DNA of 32,983 nucleotides. It comes from Acidobacteria bacterium UBA7540 (GTDB taxonomy: Bacteria; Acidobacteriota; Terriglobia; UBA7540). Numbering within the stretch: the first letter of the stretch is position 1; each line of letters opens with the position of its first letter. The position numbers and the translations under genes are program-made. The notes below the pieces were generated by a model, which saw only the letters and a list, made by a program, of their open reading frames with translations, made no database searches and had not been told where the DNA came from. Below are positions 1 through 8,720 of the stretch, piece by piece. The DNA is taken from assembly GCA_002478145.1 (NCBI GenBank), contig DLMI01000181.1, positions 1 to 32,983 on the forward strand, given 5' to 3'.

Positions 1-129
1 GCCCTCGGAAAGGCGAAGCCTTTTCGCACAGCAGGCGGCAGAGCCGCTTTCGGATGTTACCTTTCGGGGACTTTGACGCGACCCTGAGGCTTGGGAGATG
101 TCCCATTTTGAATGTAGCGCGCACTTGCC
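1..129. other. Window edge, no gene recognised
   Basis: This lies downstream of the M14 peptidase gene, which is transcribed leftward. I see no coding sequence. A small hairpin (AAAGGC, loop GAA, GCCTTT) at 9-23 is the only structure. It lacks a real T-tract, so it is at best a weak terminator. Confidence 0.4.
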
Positions 130-3100
130 TTACTTCAAATGACCGAAGTTGATGATGGAGTTGAAAATCAGCGCGTAGGAGCCGACGGTCTCCCCTCGGT
201 ACACAGGGTTGTTGGCGAAGAGCAGCACATCTCCCTTGCCGAAGTGGGCCTGAACGACGGCCGGATGCTCGGCCATGGGATCGCCATTTTCGAGCAGACC
301 CGACAAAAGCAAGTCTTTCATGGCCGCGTAGCGCAGAATGACTTGGGGCCGGTATTCCGCTGGAATCAAGAATGGGTTGTTACGTTCCTGATCTTCATTG
401 AGGGGAGTGGCTTGCCAGGCTTTCGGAGCCGGCAAGGGCGGAGCTTTCTCAGCGGGCCGGCCTTCGGGGGTGTCCTCTTCATCCGGACCGCCGCGACCGG
501 TCGGGCGCTTGTATTCCTTTGCGGTGAGGATATCGCGGTTGACGGTGAGATTACTCACGGTGAAGGCCAAGCCATCGGCGCTATACAAAGGTACCGCGCC
601 GTCATAGCCATACGCGACCGGGTGCTTGTTATCCACCACCGCAGAATTCAAAACGCTGCCGACAACCTTGAGGGTTTTTCGCGGCGCCACAAAGACTCCC
701 GGCGCCATGCCTTCGTCAATGGCGAACTGGGCCGTGTCTTCCGAGGTAATCAACAAGCCGCCTTGTCGCACGAAATCTTTCAGATGAGCCACGCCCGCTT
801 CGCCTAAGCCGGGGCGTAGGTCTTCAGTCGAGTCCAGTTTTCCGAGATTCGGAGTAAGCGAGCTGGTTTGCCAAGGCAATGCATTTCCCCACATAGGCAG
901 GCCGTCCACAATCTGCTGAGCGGATGTGTGGGCCACCGGCGCGAAAACGATGACATCGTATTTCGAGCGCAGATCCGCGTCTTTTGACACGGTTTGCGTG
1001 CTGATATAAGCGAACGGCACATGCAATTTATCGAACGCTATGCGCCACCAACCTTCCGTTTGTGTGGAGAGCCAGGTGTGCATGAAAGCAATGCGGGGCG
1101 CCGCGGCAGAGTGAACCCTTACGGATGGCTGGCTGGCAATACTGACCGCAGCCAGATCGAATTGCTGCAACAGAGGCTTCAGTTTTAACGCTTCCACGCG
1201 GCCGATGATGAGCGAGCCGGCTGCGAATTTGTGCCCGTCGCTTTCGAAGTTTTCTTCGCAGACAGACACATCCGCGGAACCCTGCAATGCATAAACCAGC
1301 GAAGCCAGACTGACCTGAGCCGAGTTATTCACAACATAGAAAGGTCCTGGTCCGACTTCGGCCGCCGGGATTTGGCTGAGGTCGGGGACTGGGGACATCG
1401 GCGCGGAAAGGATGCCGCGGTCGGTGACGCGCGACACCTTGGCGTTGAAAAGATCTCCAAAAGACCAGCCGGTGTCGTCGTAAGGGTCCTTCTGCGGGTC
1501 TTCGGGCGACCAGAACTGGCGATCGAGCAGGGCATCTGCTACACGCGAGAATGGCTGGTCCATGCGAATGATAAAGCTGCCGGCAGGGAACGTTTGGGAG
1601 GAAGGTGGCGGCGGCGTGCCCGGTTTTGGTTCTTCTCCGTCCTTGCGGGAAGGCGGAGGCAGCGCCACCGTTGCCGCTTGCGTCAGGCGCTGTATCTCGA
1701 CGTGCTGTAACGCCAGCACTTTCAACAACTGCATCTGACGGTTCCAAGACCGGTCATCCTGCGCCAGGACGTAAGCGGCAGGCCCCGCATTGCCGGGCTT
1801 CTCGACCGAGCGCTTGCTTTTCAAGTAGAAGTTGTTCAGGAAGAGCTTTGCGTTGTGCGCAAAGTAAGAGAGGGTGGAAAGCAGCGCAGTTTGCTCATAA
1901 TTATTGTTGTCGCGCTGGGACCACAAAACGGTTGGGTAGGGCGGATTGGGCCGGTACCACGTGCGCGAATACTGATCGGGTGATAACACGCGCTTCTCTG
2001 TGTCCGCGCCGCCGTTGCCGAAGGTTTCATACAGGCGGCCGATGCCGTTATGTAAGCCGGCCAGGAACATCAGGTAGCCGGGGCTCCAGGTATCGAAGTT
2101 TCCATGTGTGAACGCGCCCGGCATGCCAAAACTTTGCATGCGCGCCATGTTGTCGGAAGCGAGCATCGACCATTCGTCAGTCAGGATGGGATCGATCCAC
2201 GAATTGTAAGGTCCATCCCCCACCGTGTTGTCGTAGAGAAACGGCACGGACTCGTGCAGGTCGTGTAGCACTTGCGCATGCCACTCGAGATAAGTGTTCA
2301 GAACGTTTTTCGTAAGGTCGAGGGTCATGGCCATGGCATCGCGATTGTTGTCGTGGGCGACGTAGTGGCCCCAGTAGAGCAGGCGCGGCCAATTCTGGCC
2401 AGGATGCGCTTTATGCCATTTGTAGATGTCCACCATGCGGTCACGCCCATCCACTTCCACCACCGGGGTGATCAGCGTGATCATGTGAGAGCGAATGTAT
2501 TGCACGTAGGGGGCGTTGTCTACAGCCAGCCGATAAGCCAGTTCCATCAGTGCGGTGGGCGCGCCGGTTTCCGGCGAATGGATGGCGCCGGTGATGTAGT
2601 AAACCGGAAACGACTGGCTGATCAGGGCCTGCGCCTTGGCGTCATCCAGTTGCAGGCTCCTGGGATCGGCAAGCTGCGCCAGGCGCGCGCCGTTCTCTTT
2701 GGCTTGAGTAAGCAGTGACGCATCGGCAACCGCGACGGCGATCATCTCGCGCCCTTCCTCGGTATGGCCGATCGTGAAGACCTTCACCCGCGGGCTGGCA
2801 GCCGCAAGCAATCGAAAATATCGGTAAGTCTCTTCCGCATAGGGCAAAACGTCGGGCGCACCGGCCACATCCCCCAGAACTTTCGCGGGAGTCGGGATGG
2901 AACTGGACGCCGGAAGGTAATCGGTAAGAGGCGAATTCAAGGCCGGCGCGGTGGTGTACTTCCTGATGAGCTGCGTGTAGGATTCGTCGACGGCCTGCTT
3001 AGGATCGCGCTGAAATGTTTCGGGCGCGGGAGTTTGCGCGCTGAGGGAAAAGGGAACGAGGGCTAAAGTGGCCATTTCCATCACGGCGCAGAGCGCCAAA

Positions 3101-3141
3101 AAACGAACAGCAAATGCGAATTGCAGGTCCTTGTGTGTCAT
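130..3141 (-). CDS. Secreted M14-family zinc carboxypeptidase-like protein
   Basis: This 1003-residue protein starts with a signal peptide: a basic start, a hydrophobic stretch at about residues 8-33 and a likely cleavage after LSA at 35. The peptidase M14 domain spans roughly residues 95-400. The zinc-ligand pair HSPE (His188, Glu191) is visible, as is a downstream DLHES (His296) in the position of the third zinc ligand, and NNRD (265-268) resembles the substrate carboxylate-binding segment. The C-terminal half (about 550-1003) is long and includes a Pro/Gly/Glu-rich linker near 890-920. It may hold a glutamine-amidotransferase-like fold, which I cannot verify. The ATG is preceded by GGAGGAGA seven bases upstream. 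The gene lies 30 bp after rsmB on the same strand and may be cotranscribed. The likely role is extracytoplasmic peptide trimming; the substrate is unknown. Confidence 0.85.
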   Translation of the reverse strand: MTHKDLQFAFAVRFLALCAVMEMATLALVPFSLSAQTPAPETFQRDPKQAVDESYTQLIRKYTTAPALNSPLTDYLPASSSIPTPAKVLGDVAGAPDVLPYAEETYRYFRLLAAASPRVKVFTIGHTEEGREMIAVAVADASLLTQAKENGARLAQLADPRSLQLDDAKAQALISQSFPVYYITGAIHSPETGAPTALMELAYRLAVDNAPYVQYIRSHMITLITPVVEVDGRDRMVDIYKWHKAHPGQNWPRLLYWGHYVAHDNNRDAMAMTLDLTKNVLNTYLEWHAQVLHDLHESVPFLYDNTVGDGPYNSWIDPILTDEWSMLASDNMARMQSFGMPGAFTHGNFDTWSPGYLMFLAGLHNGIGRLYETFGNGGADTEKRVLSPDQYSRTWYRPNPPYPTVLWSQRDNNNYEQTALLSTLSYFAHNAKLFLNNFYLKSKRSVEKPGNAGPAAYVLAQDDRSWNRQMQLLKVLALQHVEIQRLTQAATVALPPPSRKDGEEPKPGTPPPPSSQTFPAGSFIIRMDQPFSRVADALLDRQFWSPEDPQKDPYDDTGWSFGDLFNAKVSRVTDRGILSAPMSPVPDLSQIPAAEVGPGPFYVVNNSAQVSLASLVYALQGSADVSVCEENFESDGHKFAAGSLIIGRVEALKLKPLLQQFDLAAVSIASQPSVRVHSAAAPRIAFMHTWLSTQTEGWWRIAFDKLHVPFAYISTQTVSKDADLRSKYDVIVFAPVAHTSAQQIVDGLPMWGNALPWQTSSLTPNLGKLDSTEDLRPGLGEAGVAHLKDFVRQGGLLITSEDTAQFAIDEGMAPGVFVAPRKTLKVVGSVLNSAVVDNKHPVAYGYDGAVPLYSADGLAFTVSNLTVNRDILTAKEYKRPTGRGGPDEEDTPEGRPAEKAPPLPAPKAWQATPLNEDQERNNPFLIPAEYRPQVILRYAAMKDLLLSGLLENGDPMAEHPAVVQAHFGKGDVLLFANNPVYRGETVGSYALIFNSIINFGHLK

Positions 3142-3171
3142 GACAGGTCTCCTCCGAGCCCAGGGTGTGTG

Positions 3172-4548
3172 TCATTGATTCTTCCTCACGATCACAGCAG
3201 CAAAGAAGCCGTCCATGGGGTGCAAATCAGGGCGAGTGCGCAAGTACCCCTGAGGATCAAACAGCGGCCTGAGAGCAGGGTACTCAGATTTGAGCTCTCC
3301 CGGCGAAACGATTCGGTACTCTGGAGATTCTTCAAGTACGCGTTCGACGACGCATTCGTTTTCCTCCGGCTCCAGCGAGCATGTGGCATAAACCAGCCGC
3401 CCCGCTAAAGAGAGAGAGCCGAGCGCACTCTTGAGCATCTTCACCTGAGCCTCTGCCAAACGGGTCAACTCCGCCGGTCGAAGCCGCCATTTGATCTCCG
3501 GGTTGCGCGCCAGCGTTCCCGTTCCCGAACATGGCGCGTCCAGAAGAACTCGCTCAAATGGGCAGCGAAAGGGGAGCGCTTGCGTCGCATCGAGTCGAAT
3601 CGCCAGCCACTGGACCTCTTTCGGAAGCCAATGCGGGAGCAACCTTGCCATGGTGTGCAGCCGTGCGGCGCTCAGATCGCAGGTCACGAGAGTGCCGCTC
3701 CCGAGCGCCTGCGCGATTTGGCCGGCCTTAATGCCCGGGGCAGCGCACAAATCAAGGACTCGGCACCCCACTTGCGGCGCCAGCAGGTCTGCAACAAGCT
3801 GCGAGGCTTCATCCTGAATGACCACCCGCCCTTGCCTCAGAGCATGGGACGCCTGCACATTCCCTGATTCAACCACCAAGGCGCGACCCGAGAACTTCCC
3901 CAGCCTGGTTATTATCCCCCCCGCCGCCAACTCCTCGCGCAGGCGAGGAATGTCTTGTGCAAGGTCTACCACTCGAAGTACTGTAGGAGGGACTTGGGTG
4001 CTCGCCCAGGCCAAGCGCATGCCCACGTCATCTCCAGCCATCCCCGCCTGCGCAAGATTATTCGCCCAGCGCTTGAGCAACCAGGCAGGAGTCGCGCGCC
4101 GCACACTGGCCAGCATTGCTTTGTCCAGCTCATCGAACCGTCGCGGCCTTATGGCGCTTCTGCCCGGCGGGCATTGGCGTAACACCGCATTGACTAATCC
4201 CGTCGCTGACCGCTTGTGCGCAGCTTTCGTCATCTCCACGGCTTCATTCACCGTCGCTGCCTTCGGCACTCTCTCGAGGAACTGAATCTGGTAAACCCCC
4301 ATGCGCAGTATCGTCGCCACCTCCGCGTCAAGGCGCTCCACAGGCCTCCCAGAAACCTCTCCAATCTGAAAGTCCAGCTCCCCACGCCAGCGCAAAACAC
4401 CCATCACGAGTTCAGTCGCTAGTCGCCGGTCCGATTCTTTGAGGGCGGAGACTTCCTGGGTTTGAAGCAGGTCCACACCAAACCCCCGGCCCGCTTGCAC
4501 GCGCCGGAGAATACGATAGGCAGTTGTTCGCGCGGGCGAAATCGGCAA
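3172..4548 (-). CDS. rsmB: 16S rRNA (cytosine-967-C5)-methyltransferase RsmB
   Basis: This is a 458-residue member of the RsmB/Sun family, which methylates C967 of 16S rRNA with S-adenosylmethionine. The N-terminal part (about 1-130) is the NusB-like RNA-binding domain. The C-terminal Rossmann-fold methyltransferase shows the SAM motif LDLCAAPGIKAG (265-276), the motif IV cysteine in DAPC (Cys340) and the motif VI nucleophile in YATC (Cys390). The usual PGGK of the SAM loop reads PGIK here. The only start candidate downstream of an in-frame TAA is a TTG with GAGG six bases upstream. The gene follows fmt, the classic def-fmt-rsmB order, but a large inverted repeat separates them. Confidence 0.95.
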   Translation of the reverse strand: MPISPARTTAYRILRRVQAGRGFGVDLLQTQEVSALKESDRRLATELVMGVLRWRGELDFQIGEVSGRPVERLDAEVATILRMGVYQIQFLERVPKAATVNEAVEMTKAAHKRSATGLVNAVLRQCPPGRSAIRPRRFDELDKAMLASVRRATPAWLLKRWANNLAQAGMAGDDVGMRLAWASTQVPPTVLRVVDLAQDIPRLREELAAGGIITRLGKFSGRALVVESGNVQASHALRQGRVVIQDEASQLVADLLAPQVGCRVLDLCAAPGIKAGQIAQALGSGTLVTCDLSAARLHTMARLLPHWLPKEVQWLAIRLDATQALPFRCPFERVLLDAPCSGTGTLARNPEIKWRLRPAELTRLAEAQVKMLKSALGSLSLAGRLVYATCSLEPEENECVVERVLEESPEYRIVSPGELKSEYPALRPLFDPQGYLRTRPDLHPMDGFFAAVIVRKNQ

Positions 4549-4587
4549 GGATGGCCTCGGTTAACCGGAATTTCTCACCACGGATAG

Positions 4588-4742
4588 GGAAGGGCGGGGT
4601 TTTAACCCCGCCGTTACCGACGCTTCTAATTGTTCCCCCGTCTCGCGCCCCGCGCAGTCCCGCGCCTGCGGGACTGCGCGGGGCGCGAGACGAACAGAAG
4701 GTTGGGAGGCGCTTGGCGGCGGGGTTAAAACCCCGCCCTTCC
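4588..4742. repeat. Nested inverted repeat between fmt and rsmB
   Basis: Two 25-bp arms at 4588-4612 and 4718-4742 are perfect inverted copies; each is also nearly self-complementary around GGTTTTAACC. Inside them a perfect 24-bp stem at 4640-4663 and 4668-4691 closes on a 4-nt loop (GCCT). The segments between outer arms and inner stem are only partly complementary. The unit fills most of the gap between fmt and rsmB and would form a very stable structure in the transcript. It looks like a non-coding dispersed element (REP/MITE-like), but only one copy is present here. Confidence 0.9.
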
Positions 4743-4785
4743 GGCCGCCCGACTCAAAACGGCAGAGCACGTTGAGAAATCCGGG

Positions 4786-5724
4786 CTAAACCCCAAGCTT
4801 TTCGCCGGATGAAGGGCGCACACCGTTCAGGAAATCCCGCGCCAGCAGACGTTTTCGGCATTCGAGCTGAAGCTCACGGACTTCCAGGAGCGTTCCCAGG
4901 CCGCACACCACGCGCAGATTCCCGCGATCGGCAAGAAGCGTGCCAGGCTCATGTCCCGGCCCAGCCTGGCCGGGGACGGGAGCGGCCGACCAGATGTGGA
5001 GATTCTTGGACCGAAAGGTTGTATAAGCTCCGGGCCATGGTCTTAGTCCACGCACGCGCCACCGGATTTCCTCCGCCCTGAGCATCCAATCGATTCGGCC
5101 ATCTTCCTTTTTCAAAATCGGGGCGAATGTGGCCTGGGCATGATTCTGAGATTGGGGTTGAATCTCAGCCCGAAAGAGCTTGGGCAAGGTTTCCACCATC
5201 AAATCTGCGCCCACGCCGCTCAAACGCTCGGAGAGGGTTTCAGTTGTGTCATCGTCTTGAATCGGGACTTCTCTTTTGAGAAGAACATCCCCGGTATCGA
5301 GTCCTTCATCGATCTTCATGGTGGTGACGCCGGTTACGGATTCTCCCCGGATAATCGCCCATTGAATCGGGGCCGCTCCACGGTACCTGGGCAGGAGCGA
5401 CGCATGCAGGTTAATGCATCCGTGTTTGGGCAGGTCGATCATCCATTTCGGGATGATATGCCCGTAGGCAACAACCACGATGAAGTCCGGACGGAACTTT
5501 GACAGGAACCCGGCAGTTAAATCTTCCTTGAGCTTCAGCGGTTGGAAGACCTCCAGGCCCGCCTTCATGGCCGCTAGCTTCACCGGTGACGGCTTCACCT
5601 CGTAACCACGACCGCTTGGTTCGTCGGGGTTTGTCATCACCAGTTCAATGTCATGCTTCTCCGCGATCAGCTTTTCGAGCGTGGGGACGGCGAATTGTGG
5701 AGTGCCACAGAAAATCAGCTTCAT
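4786..5724 (-). CDS. fmt: Methionyl-tRNA formyltransferase
   Basis: This 312-residue enzyme formylates Met-tRNA(fMet) with 10-formyl-tetrahydrofolate to make the initiator tRNA. The N-terminal formyltransferase domain begins KLIFCGTPQFAVP. It carries the catalytic triad Asn105, His107 (INLHASLLP) and Asp143 (GLDTGD), and the loop SLLPRYRGAAPI (109-120). The C-terminal domain (about 205-312) is the OB-fold tRNA-binding part and starts near KKEDGRIDW. Length and motifs are normal for the family. It lies downstream of def on the same strand with a 108-bp gap that holds an inverted repeat. Confidence 0.97.
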   Translation of the reverse strand: MKLIFCGTPQFAVPTLEKLIAEKHDIELVMTNPDEPSGRGYEVKPSPVKLAAMKAGLEVFQPLKLKEDLTAGFLSKFRPDFIVVVAYGHIIPKWMIDLPKHGCINLHASLLPRYRGAAPIQWAIIRGESVTGVTTMKIDEGLDTGDVLLKREVPIQDDDTTETLSERLSGVGADLMVETLPKLFRAEIQPQSQNHAQATFAPILKKEDGRIDWMLRAEEIRWRVRGLRPWPGAYTTFRSKNLHIWSAAPVPGQAGPGHEPGTLLADRGNLRVVCGLGTLLEVRELQLECRKRLLARDFLNGVRPSSGEKLGV

Positions 5725-5739
5725 GAAATGTCGTGTAGC

Positions 5740-5826
5740 CTGTCATTCCGAGCGGAGCGAGGAATCTCGCCCTGGCTGCGGAGGAACGAATCAGAGCGAG
5801 ATTCCTCGCTCCGCTCGGAATGACAG
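5740..5826. repeat. Perfect 31-bp inverted repeat between def and fmt
   Basis: Arms at 5740-5770 and 5796-5826 are exact inverted copies separated by 25 nt. Each arm contains the word ATTCCGAGCGGAGCGAGG. Related single copies occur at 8668-8695 and 9283-9306, so this is a dispersed family in this genome. The structure lies entirely between the def stop codon and the fmt start, and would form a long hairpin in a def-fmt transcript. Confidence 0.93.
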
Positions 5827-5832
5827 CCGTCT

Positions 5833-6342
5833 TCACCACTCCCCCGCCTTGACCATCCTTCGGACCTGGCGCTTGATGGAGTCCCGCTTCAGCCGACTGA
5901 GATGAGAGATGAAGAGCTTCCCTCCCAGGTGGTCGGCTTCGTGGCAGAAAGCCCGCGCGAGCAAGCCCTCCCCGGAAAGGGTGAATTCCCTGCCGCCGAC
6001 ATCCTGGGCGCGAATCGTGGCGCGCAACGGACGAGATGTTTTGGCACGGAAATCCGGAAGGCTCAGGCAGCCTTCTTCTTCCACCTGCTCGCCCTCCGCG
6101 GCAATAATCTCCGGATTCACGAGCACCAATTTTGCATTGGGGTCCTTGCCGCATGAAACGTCAATCACGCAGAGTTTCAAAGAGATACCAATCTGTGGAG
6201 CGGCAAGTCCCACGCCGTTGGCGGCGTACATGGTCTCGATCATATCAGCCACGAGCTTTTCCAGACTTCCGTCGAATTCGGTCACCGGCGCTGCAGGCTT
6301 CTCCAGCACCTCTTGACCGTACTTAACAATTGGATAAATCAT
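5833..6342 (-). CDS. def: Peptide deformylase
   Basis: This 169-residue metalloenzyme removes the formyl group from nascent peptides. All three family motifs are present: GVGLAAPQ (43-50), EEGCLSLP (89-96, metal ligand Cys92) and HEADH (134-138, ligands His134 and His138, catalytic Glu135). The residue before the last motif is Cys instead of the usual Gln, which is a minor variant. The ATG overlaps the aroC stop codon by one base (TAATG), so the two genes are translationally coupled. It acts with Fmt and, later, with Map encoded in the ribosomal cluster of this window. Confidence 0.97.
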   Translation of the reverse strand: MIYPIVKYGQEVLEKPAAPVTEFDGSLEKLVADMIETMYAANGVGLAAPQIGISLKLCVIDVSCGKDPNAKLVLVNPEIIAAEGEQVEEEGCLSLPDFRAKTSRPLRATIRAQDVGGREFTLSGEGLLARAFCHEADHLGGKLFISHLSRLKRDSIKRQVRRMVKAGEW

Positions 6343-7517
6343 TAGAACTGTCTCACTTGCTCCATATAGGCCAGAAAATTCCGCTTTGTTTCCCCCATCG
6401 AGTCACCCCCAAATTTCTCGAGGAATGACCGGCTTATCGTAAGGGCGAGCATTGCTTCACCGACAACGCCGGCAGCGGGCACCACGCACACGTCGGACCT
6501 CTCGTAAGCCGCCTTCACTGTCTCCTTGGTCGCGAAGTCCACAGACTCGAGGGGGCGACGCAGCGTCGAAATGGGTTTCAGATAGCCCCGTACGACGATG
6601 TCTTCCCCGTTCGAAATTCCGCCTTCCAGCCCCCCAGCCCGGTTCGTTTTGCGGGTGAAGCGGGATTTTTCTCGGTCGTATCCGATTTCGTCATGGACGC
6701 GGGACCCAGGCCTTGCCGCGCCCTCGATCCCGCTGCCGATTTCAACCGCCTTGACCGCCTGGATGGACATCAGCGCCTGAGCTAATTGCCCATCCAGGCG
6801 TTCATCCCACTGGGCAGATGAGCCAAGACCAGGCGGCACGCCATGGGCAATGACTTCGAAAGTCCCTCCCACGCTGTCGCGGGCTTCCAGAGCTTTGTCC
6901 ACTTCTTCCTTCATGCGGGCTTCCACTGCCGGGTCTACACATCCCAGCATGATGTCCTCAACCGCGCGAAGCGCCAGCACCTTTTGGAACGAAACCGACT
7001 CATCCTCGAGGACCACGCTTCCCACCGCAACCACATGGCTGGCAACTTCGATGCCGAATTCTTTCAGGAAGAGTTTGGCAAGGGCGCCCGCAGCCACCCG
7101 CGCCGCAGTCTCACGCGCGCTCGCCCTTTCAAGCACGTAGCGCGCCTCGGGGAAATTGTACTTAAGGCATCCCGCAAGGTCGGCATGCCCGGGACGTGGA
7201 TGAGTGAGGGACTTATGGCTGGCTCGGGCTTCAGGACTGTCCTCGACTGCCAAGGCCTCCTTCCAGTTTTCCCAGTCGCGGTTTGAAATCAGCAGAGTAA
7301 TGGGTGAACCAATGGTCCGGCCGCGGCGAACCCCGGAGAGAAACTGGGCGGTATCTGATTCAATTTTCATCCGCCCCCCGCGCCCGTAACCTCCCTGCCG
7401 GCGCTTCAGCTCTCTGTTTATGTAATCGAAGTCCACGCACAGGCCCGCAGGCATTCCAGACAGGATCGCCACTAGGGCTTGCCCGTGCGATTCGCCAGCC
7501 GTTTGAAAACGTAACAT
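6342..7517 (-). CDS. aroC: Chorismate synthase
   Basis: This 391-residue enzyme converts 5-enolpyruvylshikimate-3-phosphate to chorismate, the last step of the shikimate pathway, with reduced FMN as cofactor. Family signatures include the start LRFQTAGESHGQALV, the block GVPPGLGSSAQWDERLDG, and GGLEGGISNGEDIVVR with the conserved Gly-rich FMN-contact region. The Arg-rich stretch LKRRQGGYGRGGRM near residue 40 is also typical. It is the first gene of the leftward aroC-def-fmt-rsmB series. A plausible promoter lies about 170 bp upstream. Confidence 0.97.
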   Translation of the reverse strand: MLRFQTAGESHGQALVAILSGMPAGLCVDFDYINRELKRRQGGYGRGGRMKIESDTAQFLSGVRRGRTIGSPITLLISNRDWENWKEALAVEDSPEARASHKSLTHPRPGHADLAGCLKYNFPEARYVLERASARETAARVAAGALAKLFLKEFGIEVASHVVAVGSVVLEDESVSFQKVLALRAVEDIMLGCVDPAVEARMKEEVDKALEARDSVGGTFEVIAHGVPPGLGSSAQWDERLDGQLAQALMSIQAVKAVEIGSGIEGAARPGSRVHDEIGYDREKSRFTRKTNRAGGLEGGISNGEDIVVRGYLKPISTLRRPLESVDFATKETVKAAYERSDVCVVPAAGVVGEAMLALTISRSFLEKFGGDSMGETKRNFLAYMEQVRQF

Positions 7518-7846
7518 CGTCTCACTCGCACGTTCCGTTAGGAAACGTCTCCACTCTGGTAATATTAGCGAAATTGGGCGACCCGGTCAAAAGTCGGGCT
7601 TCGCTTTGCGCCAGAATTCTCATTCGCGCAGGACGCTGAAAAGAGGGAATGGACGCATGAATTACCTACCAGCCGACCTCCGGTCGAACTATAATAGGGC
7701 TTGCTGCGGATGTTTGCCAAATATAGTGACGGGCATTGGTTGTGACCCCGTGAGTCGCAGCGCGCCGTGCGGCCCGCCGTTTTTTTTGCTGCCGGGAAAG
7801 CCCAGGGCCAGCCCGGCGGGCACGAGCGCTGCGTAGGAATCCGGTC
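7518..7846. other. Divergent intergenic region aroC / phosphoesterase
   Basis: This 329-bp region separates two divergent genes. Apart from the aroC promoter candidate it contains a run of eight T at about 7780-7787 after GC-rich sequence (plus-strand sense). It also holds short GC-rich palindromic words near 7765-7830. I found no credible small gene on either strand. Confidence 0.5.
7691..7720 (-). promoter_or_regulatory. Candidate sigma-70-type promoter for aroC
   Basis: On the minus strand TTGGCA (7715-7720) and TATTAT (7691-7696) are separated by 18 nt. Each hexamer differs from the consensus at one position. Transcription from here would give a leader of about 165 nt before aroC. On the opposite strand a perfect TATAAT occurs at 7690-7695 but has no acceptable -35 box at the usual distance. 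Confidence 0.4.
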
Positions 7847-8593
7847 TTGCGCTATCTTCTCCTCAGCGACATACACTCGAATCTGGAAGCGCTGGAGGTG
7901 TGCCTCGAGCTGGCGCAGGGAAAGTACGAGCAAGTGTTGTGCCTAGGCGATCTGGTCGGTTACGGTCCCGACCCCAATGCCGTCATTGAAAAGATAAGGC
8001 CCCTGGCCTCGATCATCATTCGCGGCAATCACGATAAGGCTTGTTCGGGCCACACCGTCGCCGCGCAATTCAATCCCCTGGCGCGTCTTGCCACCGAGTG
8101 GACTCGGAAGGAGCTCACGCCCGAGCATTTTGGTTTCCTTCAATGTCTTCCCGCCGGCCCGGTCCAACTGGACGGCTTTCAAATTGTTCACGGCTCTCCA
8201 CTCGATGAAGATAATTACATCCTCGGGCCGGGCGAAGCATTCCCCTTGCTCAGGAGCCCGGAAACTCGGACCGTTTGCTTCGGCCACACGCACCGTCAGG
8301 GCGGATTCATGATTTCCCCCCAGGCACGCTTTCAATCCATCCGCCTCCCATCAAAGAAAGACGGGCTGATCCTCGCTTTCCCCCTGGAAGACCAGGGCCG
8401 CTATCTGGTCAACCCCGGATCAATCGGGCAACCCCGAGATGGTGATTGGCGCGCCGCTTTCGCTATCTTTGATTCCGGGCAACACACGGTCGAGTACTTC
8501 CGCACTTCCTATGACCTGCCCAGGACGCAAGCGAAAATGCGGAAGGCAGGTTTGCCACAACTGCTCATCCAGCGGCTCGAACACGGCCGCTGA
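7847..8593 (+). CDS. Calcineurin-like metallophosphoesterase (YfcE/MJ0936-like)
   Basis: This 248-residue protein has the full calcineurin-like phosphoesterase motif set: SDIHSN (Asp8, His10), GDLVGYGPDP (34-43), GNHD (60-63), VHGSP (His115) and GHTH (His147, His149). A late NPGSIGQPRDGD block is typical of the YfcE/MJ0936 type. Such proteins are cytosolic phosphodiesterases or phosphatases with dinuclear metal centres; the substrate cannot be told from sequence. I read the start as a TTG at 7847, with AGGA eight bases upstream, because the first beta strand and SDIH motif follow at the normal distance. It is convergent with the small gene at 8721-9188. Confidence 0.9.
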   Translation: MRYLLLSDIHSNLEALEVCLELAQGKYEQVLCLGDLVGYGPDPNAVIEKIRPLASIIIRGNHDKACSGHTVAAQFNPLARLATEWTRKELTPEHFGFLQCLPAGPVQLDGFQIVHGSPLDEDNYILGPGEAFPLLRSPETRTVCFGHTHRQGGFMISPQARFQSIRLPSKKDGLILAFPLEDQGRYLVNPGSIGQPRDGDWRAAFAIFDSGQHTVEYFRTSYDLPRTQAKMRKAGLPQLLIQRLEHGR

Positions 8594-8600
8594 GCTTTAA

Positions 8601-8695
8601 GTCGAAAGTCGAAGGTCGAGAAGTTCGACTCCTCGACCCTCGACTCCTCGACTTGTAAACAGAGCGAGATTCCTCGCTTCGCTCGGAATGACAGG
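8601..8695. repeat. Composite repeat, left copy (TCGA array plus ATTCC word)
   Basis: TCGA-centred words spaced 7-9 nt run from 8601 to about 8654. After TTGTAAA comes a copy of the ATTCCTCGCTTCGCTCGGAATGAC-type word, ending at 8695. The same two-part arrangement recurs in the same orientation at 9205-9306. It lies between the convergent genes ending at 8593 and 8721 and may also work as a terminator. Confidence 0.85.
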
Positions 8696-8720
8696 CTACC
8701 AGAGGAGTCCCGCGAGGGCC

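Noticed and set aside
139..807. Open frame of 222 codons opposite the M14 peptidase gene
   Set aside because: The peptidase frame is continuous with a signal peptide and zinc motifs; the opposite frame resembles no family.
7690..7695. Perfect TATAAT on the plus strand as promoter of the phosphoesterase
   Set aside because: No -35-like hexamer lies 15-19 nt upstream, and the same bases form part of a better minus-strand promoter for aroC.
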